32,782 bases of DNA from Flavobacterium restrictum (GCF_007097245.1 NZ_VJZT01000018.1:1-32782); one strand, 5' to 3'. Shown: positions 1 to 9,347, numbered from the stretch's first letter. The notes: generated by a model not told the origin, from the sequence alone. Numbers and translations: made by a program.

Positions 1-2
1 AA

Positions 3-25
3 CTACAACTTTTTTAGGGTTGTAG
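3..25. repeat. short inverted repeat at the window edge
   Basis: Arms CTACAAC (3-9) and GTTGTAG (19-25) surround a 9-nt spacer that contains a T6 run. It lies downstream of the toxin operon in its transcription direction, so it could be part of a terminator or of a dispersed palindrome. The window ends here, so neither can be decided. Confidence 0.4.
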
Positions 26-54
26 CTTGTTTTGTTTGCTTGTGTTTGTGGGCA

Positions 55-69
55 CGAGTTTGAAACTCG
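55..69. repeat. 15-bp palindrome downstream of the immunity gene
   Basis: CGAGTTT and AAACTCG flank one central base, and an imperfect outer stem (GGGC with GCC) widens it to about 51-77. It sits about 45 nt after the stop of the last gene of the toxin operon. No long T run follows on the minus strand, so it may be a repetitive extragenic palindrome rather than a strong terminator. Confidence 0.5.
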
Positions 70-104
70 CGCTAGCCGTTGAACTTATTTCTGCTCGCAC
101 CAGC

Positions 105-113
105 GGGGGGGGG
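105..113. repeat. G9 homopolymer (C9 on the coding strand)
   Basis: Nine consecutive G on the plus strand begin 2 nt beyond the TAG stop (116-118) of the immunity gene. The only similar run I noticed in the window is C9 at 9378-9386, at the other end of the same locus. Such a run can change length by slippage. At this position it cannot alter the protein unless the stop is lost. Confidence 0.8.
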
Positions 114-115
114 TT

Positions 116-586
116 CTAATTCTCTTCAAATGCTTTTAATACAGCTTCAATAAATTCTTTGTTTCCGTTTTCATCATCATTCATTGCTGATTTTAATTTT
201 GCAAGTAATTTATCTAGCAGCTCTGTTTCCCATACATCGTATGGTGCTGGAAAATTTAGTATCAAACTAGCAGAACCCCAAGAGGCTTCATAGTCTCCAT
301 CAATAACAATATCTACAAACATCTCTAAATATGGTTTACATTCTTCCGAAGAATATTCTTCACAAGCATATATTATACTACCATTATAATGTTTTAAATC
401 TTCTCTCTTAATAAGATTTACTAAAGTAGCGATAATTCTATCATCCTTAAAATTATATATTAAAGTAAATATCAACTCTCTTCTAGATTCATGATTATTA
501 GTTGCATTAATAAATTCTATAAGTTCAGAAACAGACTGTTTTTTACTATCAACTACTCTTTCTTTTAATTTGTTAAAATCTTCCAT
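116..586 (-). CDS. putative immunity protein of the RHS toxin (HEAT-like helical)
   Basis: A 156-aa cytoplasmic-looking protein with no signal peptide or membrane segment. It is acidic and apparently all-helical. Residues 40-110 read as two or three amphipathic helix pairs like HEAT repeats, for example the stretches around DDRIIATLVNLI and YLEMFVDIVI. I do not recognise a named family. It starts 4 nt after the RHS stop codon (TAA, 591-593) on the same strand, which is the standard place for the cognate immunity gene of a polymorphic toxin, and HEAT-like proteins are a known immunity class. The gene is clearly more AT-rich than the central RHS gene, as is usual for exchangeable toxin-immunity cassettes. 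The immunity role is inferred from position, not from a recognised motif. Confidence 0.7.
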   Translation of the reverse strand: MEDFNKLKERVVDSKKQSVSELIEFINATNNHESRRELIFTLIYNFKDDRIIATLVNLIKREDLKHYNGSIIYACEEYSSEECKPYLEMFVDIVIDGDYEASWGSASLILNFPAPYDVWETELLDKLLAKLKSAMNDDENGNKEFIEAVLKAFEEN

Positions 587-590
587 AATA

Positions 591-767
591 TTACGATTTA
601 GGTCTTCCCATTCTGTTCCACTCTTCTAATAACTCGTCAATTTCACTATCAGATATATTTGGCCCACCAGAATTCTTTTTATAAAATGTGTGGTACCACC
701 TTTGAAAGTCTTTTGGTTGTTTTGTTAAATAACCATCTCTTGACTCTTTGCTTCCTCCTCTAAAAGT
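591..767 (-). other. variable toxin tip of the RHS protein
   Basis: The last 58 or so residues follow the RHS core and a hydrophobic linker. They begin at a Gly-Ser-Lys-rich segment (FRGGSKESRDGY), contain DFQRWYHTFYKK and end in an acidic helix (SEIDELLEEWNRMGRP). Similar GSK-x-x-RD...DF-x-R-W-x-H tips occur at the ends of other polymorphic toxins, but I cannot name the family or its target with confidence. The conserved Arg, Asp and His could be catalytic. The boundary is an estimate. Confidence 0.5.
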
Positions 768-3700
768 AGTCCCTTTGCCACCACCACTTCTATCCCTCGC
801 AAAATAATCAAAAAGACCTTTAGCTTCGGCAAGTCCTGCATAAGCAGAGCCTGCTACTAGACTAGAACCATGTATAGCTACTGCTCCTGCTGGTACTGTT
901 GCAACACCAAGCGAAAGAACTTCACCTACACCTGCGCCTATATCTTCTATTGCTCCTTGTACCATAGAGGTTATGTCTCCTAGATACCTCCCTAATCTTT
1001 CAGCTCCTTCAAAATTTGTTCCAGTAAACGTATTAGGCATCTGTACCATGCCAAAAGTGATATTATTAGTAGCAATAACTCCCGCATAACTCCCTCCAAA
1101 AACTGTGGCTTGCTGACCAAAATTACTAAAAGCCTGCCCCACATTACCCACATGAAACTCTGGTGCACTCGCACTACGACCGCCAAATAAACGAGAAATA
1201 CCACCAACTACAAAATTAGTTGCATCTCTAAATCCTTTTCCTATTGCAGTACCTGCTTCATCAAAATTTCTTGCACTAAAGTTTCTACTAACCCAATCAC
1301 TCTCGAATACTCCTTTTATAAACTGTGCTAACCCGTTTTGTTGTTCGGGAGTGTAGGTTGGGGGTTGGTTTCCTTCATGGATACAATGACAATCTCCATC
1401 ACCATATTCCTCCCCACTCTCATCCGTATAAGCCAAAGGATTATTCAACACATACCCATACCTATTATAGTTTTGGGTATTACTAGGGTCTTGCACATAA
1501 TTATCAGGTTGCAAAAACCTATGCAATTTAGGGTCGTACAAACGGGCATTCATATCAATCAAGCCAACGCTCTGCAGGTGTTCGTGCCCTGTGTAACCTC
1601 GGTCTAGTAGCGTTAATCCTGATAGGGTATTGCCTGCACCGTCTTGCACTTTGGCTATGTTGCCCCACGCATCAAACAATCTTTTTTCGAGAACTAAACC
1701 CACATCGTTGGTTATTGCCAGAATGCTTCCTTGATAATCTCTATGCAAATATAAGATTTGTTCTTGAGGTGTGCCTGTGCTTGGATATGTTTTTTTGTAC
1801 ACTACTGGAGCACTATAGCCATCGCCACCGAGATACGTAATAAATTCTATTGCACCAGTTTTTGTGTTCTCTTTTATTTCCATGGTGCCATCGGCAGAGT
1901 AATACTTGCGGTTGGGACGTAGGTTTTTGTCAACGTCTAGACTGCCGTAGAACATTACAGAGCGGTCATTGTTGTCGTTATAAGTAAAACTCATTTTGTC
2001 TACGCCTGCTTCGCTTATGCTTACTGGACTCTTGAAAGTGTTGTAGGTTATGGCGAGTTTACGGTCTTTGTAAGTAGCATCAGGTATTGGTAGATTGACC
2101 AAGGCGGCGTTACTGGTTTTGCGAATTATCACATCGTCAAACCATACCGTACCCGTACCTACATTATCTGCTCTTATATTCAGATACTTTATAGTTGCAG
2201 GAACTGTCACAGTTTTTGTGATAAATTTCCATTGTCCTACTGTAGCTGTAGCTACGCTTTCTACTTTGGTAAAATATGCCGTTTCGTTTTCTTTAAATTC
2301 AAATAAGGTTAATTGTGCCGTAGGGCTATCGGTTTTTACCCATCCCGAAAACGTATATTGGGTATCGGTAGTATTATCTATTTTTATTAGCTTATTTGAT
2401 TGTACATAAGCTACTGCTTGACCTGTTCCTGTAGTGTTTATTTTTAAAGAATTTTTGCCCGAATGCGCATTTGTATCATCAAAAGAAATCGCAGTAGGGT
2501 TATAAGGTTGCTTATTCCAATTGGCTCTTTCTTCCATGCTATCATTAAAAACTCCTTCTCGGTTTACATAGTAGCCTGTGGCTTCTGGCGTGAGCGTTAC
2601 CGAGGTGTTTTGGTATTTCATTTGGGCATTGTTATACTTGTATGTTCCGAGTGTGTTGGTATCGATACGCCCATCATCCATATAGGTCTGTTTTTCTACA
2701 ACACCAAGTGCATTGGGATAACTTATAAGACGATCTTGAAAGTCGTAACCAAAAGAATCGTTGGTGTTAAACATACCATTGGTACGACTCTTGAGATTAC
2801 CACGTTGGGCGTCAAAATCATTTGTCAATTCCATAACCGTGGTGGCGGTTGCAGTCAAAGTATGCTTCATGTTGGTCACATAGCCGTATTGGTCATAGGT
2901 GTTGTTTATGGCAATGCCGTTGCCAAGCGTTGCCTTGGTGAGTTGTCCTCTAGCATTGACCTCGGTGGTTTCCCATAATACGGTACCTGCTGCATTGGTT
3001 GTTTTTTGAGCATATCCATTGACGTAGGTAGTGGTAATGGTACTTGTACTACTTTTGCCATTGAGGGTAGCCGTACTGGTTTCTACATTGGGTCTGCCCC
3101 AAGCGTCATAGCCTATTGTTTTATCAAAAACGGCACCGTATCCTGTGGTTTCTTTGGTGGTAGATAGGCGTTTTTTGTCATCGTATGTATATAGCGTCAT
3201 GATGGTTTTACTACCGTCTTCCGTATCCGTAAATACGGTTTTTTGCAAGAGTTTGTCGGTAGTATCATTGTACGTATATACTGTCTTGGTATTCGTGGTT
3301 ACAGGAGCTTTACCTACTATTGTTTTGCTCGTTATTTTGCTCGTTGCTGGGTCTAGCGTATAGGTTGTTGTGCCATTAGGAGTAGTTTCTTTGGTGCTTT
3401 CGCCCAAAGCGTTGTACTCGTAGGTATAAGTGCCCGCCGATGAATCCTTGAGGCTGGTTTTTCGACCCCAACCGTCTTGGGTTATCGTTATTTTGGTAGT
3501 GTCATAATTGGTCTCCTTGAGGTTGCCATTGGCAAAATAGGTGTAGTTGATGATGCCGTTTGTTGCAACTCCTGGTACGTTTTCTTCCAACGCGACCACA
3601 TTGCCCATGGCGTTTTTGGTAGATGCTTTGCTTTTGCCCGTGCTACTATCGGTTACGGTGGTTTTGAGTTTGTCATAAACCATGCTCACTATTTTGCCTG

Positions 3701-6700
3701 TAAAATACGTTATTGTTTTTGGACGACCGTATACATCATATTCGGTAGTGTTCGATTGGGTGGTGCTATTGGGTTCGCTTATGCTAAAATTTCGGTCATA
3801 AATATCATATTTATAATCTTTATACGACGTATTGCCTTGAATGTCTTTTACGCTAGTCTTTATTTTTCTGCCCAGTTCGTCAAACAATTCTTCGCTCCAG
3901 CTCCCATCATCACCTCCTGTGGTAGTGATTTTGGTTTTTTCGACCTCTCTCTTGTAGGCATAATTAGTGGTTTTACCTAAATAATTGGTAGTTTGTATTT
4001 TTTTGAACCAAACATCATAGTCATAACTGGTTGTGAGACTGTTATTGGTTGTGCCTAATTCTGTTTGGTTGGTTTTGCTCTTCAAAGTGCCGTTTGGGTT
4101 GTATTCAAATGTGTTTTTGAATCCCTCAACGTCAGTGCTTTCGGTCAAGAAACGACCTGTTGTGTCGTATGCGTAGCTGGTTTTTCGTTCCGTAATTCCA
4201 GTTGCTAGTATCTTTTTGACTACGATATTCCCAAAAGCGTCGTAATCATTTTTCTCGGTTATGGCAGTGGTGGTGTTGCCGTATTTATCAATTTGTTTGA
4301 GCAAATTACTTTCGACCCCTGTTCCATAGGTATAAATTTCTTTACTGGTCATACTATTGCCAGAAGCTGTTACGTTTTGAATTTTACTTGCAGGTCTACC
4401 CGCTGTATATGGGGTTGCGTATTTTACTGTAGTGGTAGTAACCTGCTCGTCAATCCCTGCGTTTTTGAGTTTGGTAATAGCTTCTGTAGGATTGCTGTAG
4501 GTATCATAAAGCGTATTAGTTTCGCTACTAGTGCTATCTAGCAAGTTGTAATTTTTGGACTGTACGTTCAGGAGTTTGTAGACTTTGGTTGGGGACAAAG
4601 AGGCTTCGTAGCCCCATAACGACTTGGTTATCAAACTAGAATCTGGCGTAGTACCTGTTTCTGCAAAGCCCGTGGAGTCATAGTTGGGTAGTATTGTTGC
4701 CGTAAACGCATTGCCCGTAGTGGGTTTGATAGACGTTCCAGTAGTCCCAGGTTGCAGCAAAATAACTCCCGAAGCTGTTAGCGTTTCACTTCCCGTTTGG
4801 GTGTAATTGGTTTTCACAATACGATTAGGAATACCCGTAGTAGGGGCTGTTCTATTGGCTACAAATTCAGGTGTAATTAATCCTTGATAGGTATAATTCT
4901 CTATTGCAGCAGCACGCATATTTGGGTCGAACTTGGTGACGGAACTAATAATTTGATTATCGGTCTCGAACCAGTTGGTGTGCATCGTGGCACGAAAACC
5001 CAAGAAACCCAGTCCCTCCACATTTGAGGTTGCTCCTGCATAGGCAAACAATTGTTTTTTATACACACTAACACTTTGTTGTTCGAGCATGGATACTACT
5101 TGAAAACTCGGTGAAACAACAATATCTGTGTTTGGGTAGATGGATTTATAAGGTGTTGGAGAATAATTATTAAGTGGAAAAGTAGATACAATATCAAGAG
5201 GTTTATATGTAATGCTTTTGGTTACACCATTTCCTGTTGTTATAGCAGTTAAACGACTATCAATACGATTATCCTTATTACAATTAAAAGTATATATTGT
5301 ATTATCCGTAAGTAATGAATATTCTAGATTGAGATTGGGTTTAGTATGATTAGTAAATAATGGGATGGGATAGGAGTGTATTAATCCTGAAATACTCTTT
5401 TGAGTATAACTAAAAACTATATCGGTTGCTGTTGTATATTTATTTTCACCTAATGTAAATACTGTAAAAATTGAACTTCCTTTTCCTGTAAAATCGGATC
5501 CATCAAAAACCCTTCTACCATAAGAAGTCGTATAATTGTTAATGTGATCAAAACTGTAGTTGTATTGGTTTAAAATATCCGTTTTACCATCGCCATTAAA
5601 ATCGTTAGCAATATAATTGTATTCTTGTATATTAACGCTTCTATGATGCCAATCTCCGTTTATTTCTGTTTCAATAGATTTGTTAGTATGATATATAATA
5701 CCTATTGCCTTTTCTATTTTAACAAACCCTTTGCCTGTAACATTATAGAAGCACCAGCTATCCTGTTCGTCTGCCTGTGGAATAACAAAATCCGTTTTAC
5801 CATCACCATTGAAATCGCCAAGTAAACAAGGTTTGTTTGCCTGTAATCCAGCATCGGTATATGTAGCAAGTACTATTAAATTATTAGTTGTACCTAGGGT
5901 ATAAACTGTGACTTTACCTTCGGTAAGCACCATAAAGTCTGATTTTCCATCACTATTAAAATCAATGACTTGTATATTGGTATCATTGGTAGCTATCTCG
6001 TTAATATTACCTATTGGCGTAGACAAATTGTTTACGTCTTTTTTTAAATCAATAAAATAGACACTTTGTGAATTCACTGTAATGGTAGTGGTATTGTAAT
6101 CCGAATCACATACATCCGCAGAAAGAGAATTATCTATTGCAATAGCATCGGTTAATCCATCACCGTTAAAATCTCCTGAAAGTATTTTTTTAGGAAATAT
6201 TTTAGTAATCGTTGAGCCTGTGCAACCATTATCAATAGCCACCGAAGGAAAAGCAACTGTTTTAGTGTACTGTAAACCAACTCCAAAAGTACCTATTGAA
6301 TAAATCGAGAAAGAATAATTTTGGTCATTATTATTTTTGACCACAGTCCAACCTTGTTGAGGCATTAGCTTATAACCATTATTACTATCGCCAACAAGAA
6401 ACGAAGTTGCAAAAATAGACGTGAAATCACCTACAGCGTGTTCCCAACCTATATTTATACTCCCTCCATAAATATTATTATAAATCCAATATTTTTTATA
6501 GGAATCTGTACCTGTTTTTGGGTAAATAATAAAATCATTTTTACCATCCCCATCAAAATCAGCTACTTCAGTACCTGCATTGATTCCTGTTATATTAGAC
6601 AATGTCAATTGTGGTTTGTTTGGATTAACTCCAAACAAATTGTCATTCGTGGTCGTATCATAACTAAACACAGTAGGATTGTAGCTTTTAGTTCCATCGC

Positions 6701-7697
6701 CGCTAGTTTCGGTAATTTTAATTAATCGCTGATAATTGAGAGAAGTAGGCTCTTGCAATAACGCATAACTTCTAAAACCCACTCCATTTCCTATAGTCTC
6801 AATTTTATTTAAAATAGTATTGGTAACAATGCTTTGTCCGCCAATATAGGTTTGCTCTGGTCTTAAACGTGTAATATAATTAAATTTTACTTCGTTGATG
6901 GTTGTAGCAGTTCCAACTGAACCATATTTAATACTCGCTATAGTAATCGTATTGTTCGCATTGTTGTAGGTATATGAAATCCTGACGCCTTGTGGGTTTT
7001 CCCAATAGGCAATACCCCAAGTAGTAATCGAATTAGAGTCTGTAGTTGTGCCATAATACGCCGTTGACCCATCTGGATATGCTACCTTGAATGAAGCGGG
7101 GCCATAAGCCGCTCCTAATAGCGATACGCCAACGGCAGTAATTTTTAGATTCGAGAAATTTTCGGTTTCATAAATTGTTCCAGCCGCACCATAAGGCGTT
7201 CCCGTTTTGAGAATCAAACGCTGTCCATCTAGTGCAAAACGATCGTTAGCATCCAGATTTACACCTCCCACAACGGTATCATGAAACTTGGTTCTAGGAA
7301 TACGGGTAATGGCTGATACTCCAGAAACATTCCAGCCATAACCCGCCATACCATTGCCTCCCTGACTAGTATAAGTCAAGGCTATTTGAGGAACTACCCC
7401 ATTAATTCCAGGCGGAACAGCAATAGGAATACCGTAACTAGCACCACCCGTAAGGGATACCGAAAGTTGCCCTTCGGTAATACCTACTTCTTGTGACGTA
7501 CCTGTAACGGTTGGGGCTACAGCCAGTTTTGCGGTACTGGTTGCGGTAGTTGTAGTTTTTGTAGTGCTCGTTTTTGCCGTTGTTTCGGTGGGTAGTATTC
7601 TTTTTATGGGGACTACACCTTGCACGGGTGTACCTTCAGTTTGTGCACTAATGCTATTGGCAATAAAAAGTATGAGTAATAAGTATATTTTTTTCAT
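591..7697 (-). CDS. secreted RHS/YD-repeat polymorphic toxin with SpvB and VCBS domains
   Basis: I place the start at the ATG ending at 7697, because the next 19 residues form a clean signal peptide (MKKIYLLLILFIANSISAQ). An in-frame ATG 9 codons upstream would spoil it. Length is 2368 aa. Domains: SpvB-like N-terminus about 70-350; five VCBS/FG-GAP motifs of D-x-D/N-x-DG-x-x-D type near 381, 508, 580, 629 and 700, which usually bind calcium; YD repeats about 1060-1700; a beta-sandwich module resembling a carbohydrate-binding domain about 1708-1860; the RHS core about 1977-2090, ending in NPLAYTDESG. The variable C-terminus follows, with a Gly/Ala-rich hydrophobic stretch near 2260-2290 and a basic tip from about 2310 with motif DFQRWYH. 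The SpvB-TcB-RHS order resembles a fused Tc-toxin B/C component, which encloses and releases its C-terminal toxin. No T9SS sorting domain is present on it. A possible internal -7 box (TAGATTTG, 7732-7739, minus) lies 35 nt upstream. Confidence 0.93.
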   Translation of the reverse strand: MKKIYLLLILFIANSISAQTEGTPVQGVVPIKRILPTETTAKTSTTKTTTTATSTAKLAVAPTVTGTSQEVGITEGQLSVSLTGGASYGIPIAVPPGINGVVPQIALTYTSQGGNGMAGYGWNVSGVSAITRIPRTKFHDTVVGGVNLDANDRFALDGQRLILKTGTPYGAAGTIYETENFSNLKITAVGVSLLGAAYGPASFKVAYPDGSTAYYGTTTDSNSITTWGIAYWENPQGVRISYTYNNANNTITIASIKYGSVGTATTINEVKFNYITRLRPEQTYIGGQSIVTNTILNKIETIGNGVGFRSYALLQEPTSLNYQRLIKITETSGDGTKSYNPTVFSYDTTTNDNLFGVNPNKPQLTLSNITGINAGTEVADFDGDGKNDFIIYPKTGTDSYKKYWIYNNIYGGSINIGWEHAVGDFTSIFATSFLVGDSNNGYKLMPQQGWTVVKNNNDQNYSFSIYSIGTFGVGLQYTKTVAFPSVAIDNGCTGSTITKIFPKKILSGDFNGDGLTDAIAIDNSLSADVCDSDYNTTTITVNSQSVYFIDLKKDVNNLSTPIGNINEIATNDTNIQVIDFNSDGKSDFMVLTEGKVTVYTLGTTNNLIVLATYTDAGLQANKPCLLGDFNGDGKTDFVIPQADEQDSWCFYNVTGKGFVKIEKAIGIIYHTNKSIETEINGDWHHRSVNIQEYNYIANDFNGDGKTDILNQYNYSFDHINNYTTSYGRRVFDGSDFTGKGSSIFTVFTLGENKYTTATDIVFSYTQKSISGLIHSYPIPLFTNHTKPNLNLEYSLLTDNTIYTFNCNKDNRIDSRLTAITTGNGVTKSITYKPLDIVSTFPLNNYSPTPYKSIYPNTDIVVSPSFQVVSMLEQQSVSVYKKQLFAYAGATSNVEGLGFLGFRATMHTNWFETDNQIISSVTKFDPNMRAAAIENYTYQGLITPEFVANRTAPTTGIPNRIVKTNYTQTGSETLTASGVILLQPGTTGTSIKPTTGNAFTATILPNYDSTGFAETGTTPDSSLITKSLWGYEASLSPTKVYKLLNVQSKNYNLLDSTSSETNTLYDTYSNPTEAITKLKNAGIDEQVTTTTVKYATPYTAGRPASKIQNVTASGNSMTSKEIYTYGTGVESNLLKQIDKYGNTTTAITEKNDYDAFGNIVVKKILATGITERKTSYAYDTTGRFLTESTDVEGFKNTFEYNPNGTLKSKTNQTELGTTNNSLTTSYDYDVWFKKIQTTNYLGKTTNYAYKREVEKTKITTTGGDDGSWSEELFDELGRKIKTSVKDIQGNTSYKDYKYDIYDRNFSISEPNSTTQSNTTEYDVYGRPKTITYFTGKIVSMVYDKLKTTVTDSSTGKSKASTKNAMGNVVALEENVPGVATNGIINYTYFANGNLKETNYDTTKITITQDGWGRKTSLKDSSAGTYTYEYNALGESTKETTPNGTTTYTLDPATSKITSKTIVGKAPVTTNTKTVYTYNDTTDKLLQKTVFTDTEDGSKTIMTLYTYDDKKRLSTTKETTGYGAVFDKTIGYDAWGRPNVETSTATLNGKSSTSTITTTYVNGYAQKTTNAAGTVLWETTEVNARGQLTKATLGNGIAINNTYDQYGYVTNMKHTLTATATTVMELTNDFDAQRGNLKSRTNGMFNTNDSFGYDFQDRLISYPNALGVVEKQTYMDDGRIDTNTLGTYKYNNAQMKYQNTSVTLTPEATGYYVNREGVFNDSMEERANWNKQPYNPTAISFDDTNAHSGKNSLKINTTGTGQAVAYVQSNKLIKIDNTTDTQYTFSGWVKTDSPTAQLTLFEFKENETAYFTKVESVATATVGQWKFITKTVTVPATIKYLNIRADNVGTGTVWFDDVIIRKTSNAALVNLPIPDATYKDRKLAITYNTFKSPVSISEAGVDKMSFTYNDNNDRSVMFYGSLDVDKNLRPNRKYYSADGTMEIKENTKTGAIEFITYLGGDGYSAPVVYKKTYPSTGTPQEQILYLHRDYQGSILAITNDVGLVLEKRLFDAWGNIAKVQDGAGNTLSGLTLLDRGYTGHEHLQSVGLIDMNARLYDPKLHRFLQPDNYVQDPSNTQNYNRYGYVLNNPLAYTDESGEEYGDGDCHCIHEGNQPPTYTPEQQNGLAQFIKGVFESDWVSRNFSARNFDEAGTAIGKGFRDATNFVVGGISRLFGGRSASAPEFHVGNVGQAFSNFGQQATVFGGSYAGVIATNNITFGMVQMPNTFTGTNFEGAERLGRYLGDITSMVQGAIEDIGAGVGEVLSLGVATVPAGAVAIHGSSLVAGSAYAGLAEAKGLFDYFARDRSGGGKGTTFRGGSKESRDGYLTKQPKDFQRWYHTFYKKNSGGPNISDSEIDELLEEWNRMGRPKS

Positions 7698-7779
7698 AAA
7701 ATAGTTTCTAGCATGTCCAAACACATGAAGTCAAATCTATTTTGACACCCATCTGTTTGAAAATAATGGTAAGGATTAG

Positions 7780-8766
7780 TTACTTCTCGAGCTTGGCAAG
7801 TCTTTCAGACAAGATTTCTAGTTTCTTTTGTTGCTCGATAGCATATAAGGTCAATTCCTCAATTTTTTGAAGCAAGAGGTTGTTCATTTCGCCAAGATTT
7901 ACGCCATTGGCTTGCTGGTCTTGGGCAGCAGGAATGTTGGGTAAGTGATGGTTGGCTTGGGTGTATTGTGCTACTTGATCCAGCGTAGGCAGGGTATAAC
8001 CCGCTTTGAGAGTCGATGTTCCCGTATAGTATTTTTGGAACACATAATCCGCAGGAACACTTACGGTTACTTTGACTTCGGTGGCGTGAACGGTTCCGTT
8101 AACGGTAAGTTTAGCGTCTGGAATTGTGGTGCCTATGCCTACATTGCCACTAATCATTTGGTTGCCAGTTATCTTGACATTGCCCACAACTTCTAGTTTT
8201 TCGGAGGGTGTTGCAGTACCTATACCTACGTTGCCATTTGTAATTTGCATTACATTAGGACTTGTAAGATCCCCAAATCGTATTCCTCCATACCAATGAA
8301 GGTCTAAACTAGATGAACCAGTTACTGGATAAGTTCCGATGTAATAATTTGCTGCATCCCCAAATCCTACTATTTTATTTGTAGTACCTAGTATATTTAA
8401 GTTCCCATTAATTGTTTGATTTCCTGTAAAAGTGTTTGCACCACGAGTAGCTATTTCGTTCCAAGCATTCCAGCTTCCAGGAGTATCGCCATTTCTTGTT
8501 CTAAATGAAAAATGGTTTCCACCGTTAGGCCCATAATCAGAACTGATTTGACAATCATATTGATTATATAAACCTCCAAAACTCATTAGTGGCCCGTTCC
8601 AAGGTGTGCCAGAGGTAGCATAAGCAAAAGTATAGCCCTCTTTGAAAGTATCTGCTGTTCCCGCAGCTGAAATATTAAGTGTTGAGTTTAACGTTTGCGC
8701 TTGCAACGAAAAAGTAGTTGCCAAAAATAATAAAGTGAGTACTAAAAAAGAATGTTGTGTTTTCAT
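7780..8766 (-). CDS. secreted tail-fibre-like protein with C-terminal coiled coil
   Basis: A 328-aa protein with a signal peptide (residues 1-24, ending LQAQ). Residues 25-170 form a Gly/Asn/Thr-rich beta region that includes WNEIATRGANTFTGNQ, like phage tail-fibre and shufflon-type modules. Two GNVGIGT-x-x-P repeats follow near 178 and 210, typical of trimeric fibre shafts. A conserved Bacteroidota module then runs from about 238 (ADYVFQKYY...HLPNIPAA...NGVNLGEMN), and the last 45 or so residues are a strong coiled coil. No S74 autoprotease motif was seen. It lies between the T9SS-tagged gene and the RHS gene on the same strand with no terminator visible, so it is probably part of that operon. 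A role as a trimeric stalk or surface attachment for the RHS toxin is inference. Confidence 0.8.
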   Translation of the reverse strand: MKTQHSFLVLTLLFLATTFSLQAQTLNSTLNISAAGTADTFKEGYTFAYATSGTPWNGPLMSFGGLYNQYDCQISSDYGPNGGNHFSFRTRNGDTPGSWNAWNEIATRGANTFTGNQTINGNLNILGTTNKIVGFGDAANYYIGTYPVTGSSSLDLHWYGGIRFGDLTSPNVMQITNGNVGIGTATPSEKLEVVGNVKITGNQMISGNVGIGTTIPDAKLTVNGTVHATEVKVTVSVPADYVFQKYYTGTSTLKAGYTLPTLDQVAQYTQANHHLPNIPAAQDQQANGVNLGEMNNLLLQKIEELTLYAIEQQKKLEILSERLAKLEK

Positions 8767-8894
8767 AAGTGTTTGTTTTTCCCCAAAACCAACTCTTTCC
8801 CAAGAGAGAGAGTAGCTAGTGGGTTGTGTTTGTAAATTATTTTAAAATGCTTTTGATGGTGTTTTGCTTGTAGCAATTTTAGCTTCTAACCGCT

Positions 8895-9347
8895 TTACTG
8901 TTTTACTATTTTTATATTTTTTTGCTCGCCATTGCTGTATTGCAACACTATAAGGTACATTCCTACGGGATAGTCCCTAAACGGAATGGTTTGTACGTTT
9001 ACGGTTGCTAACTTTTCGTAGGAATGCAGTAATCGACCGTTCAAATCATAAACGTGTATGGTGGTCACCAGATTATTGGCAGTTAATTCCCATTTTAGAT
9101 ACAACTCCTCCTTGACTGGGTTGGGGTAATAGGACACTAAATTCGAGGCTTCGCTGGGTATCAAATCTTCTTTGGTCAGCATTTTGGGATCACTCACATA
9201 TTTAGCATTGGGGTTCGTACAATTAATGCAAAGTTCCCGTTGCACTTGGTTTCCCGCAGTATCGTAGGTAAAGACAATTTTGTCAGGATTTTGAGCCATT
9301 GCGAGAAAGCAATAAAAAAACAGTAGCAGAGGATAGTATTTTTTCAT
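8895..9347 (-). CDS. small secreted protein: YD-like motif plus T9SS type A sorting domain
   Basis: A 150-aa protein with a signal peptide (residues 1-19, cut after AMAQ) and a mature N-terminal part of only about 50 residues. That part begins DKIVFTYDTAGNQVQRE, which matches the Y-D-x-x-G-N pattern of one YD/RHS repeat, and contains a CINC cysteine pair. Residues about 70-150 are a T9SS sorting domain (YYPNPVKEELYLKW, IHVYDLNGRLL, YPVGMYLIVLQYSNG, K-x-x-K end). These domains direct export across the outer membrane and often attachment to surface lipopolysaccharide. It is the first gene of the toxin operon, with a -7 box about 23 nt upstream. It may act as a surface partner of the RHS protein; that role is inferred from gene order and the shared YD motif. 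Confidence 0.85.
   Translation of the reverse strand: MKKYYPLLLFFYCFLAMAQNPDKIVFTYDTAGNQVQRELCINCTNPNAKYVSDPKMLTKEDLIPSEASNLVSYYPNPVKEELYLKWELTANNLVTTIHVYDLNGRLLHSYEKLATVNVQTIPFRDYPVGMYLIVLQYSNGEQKNIKIVKQ

Noticed and set aside
2463..2978. 171-aa open frame on the plus strand, and several similar ones, within the RHS gene
   Set aside because: They lie antisense to a long coherent reading frame with clear domains. Their translations are hydrophobic-biased and low in recognisable motifs, as expected from the reverse strand of repetitive YD coding DNA.
7698..7724. Upstream ATG (MFGHARNYF) as the start of the RHS protein
   Set aside because: Starting 9 codons later gives a standard signal peptide directly at the N-terminus; the upstream extension would place charged and polar residues before it.
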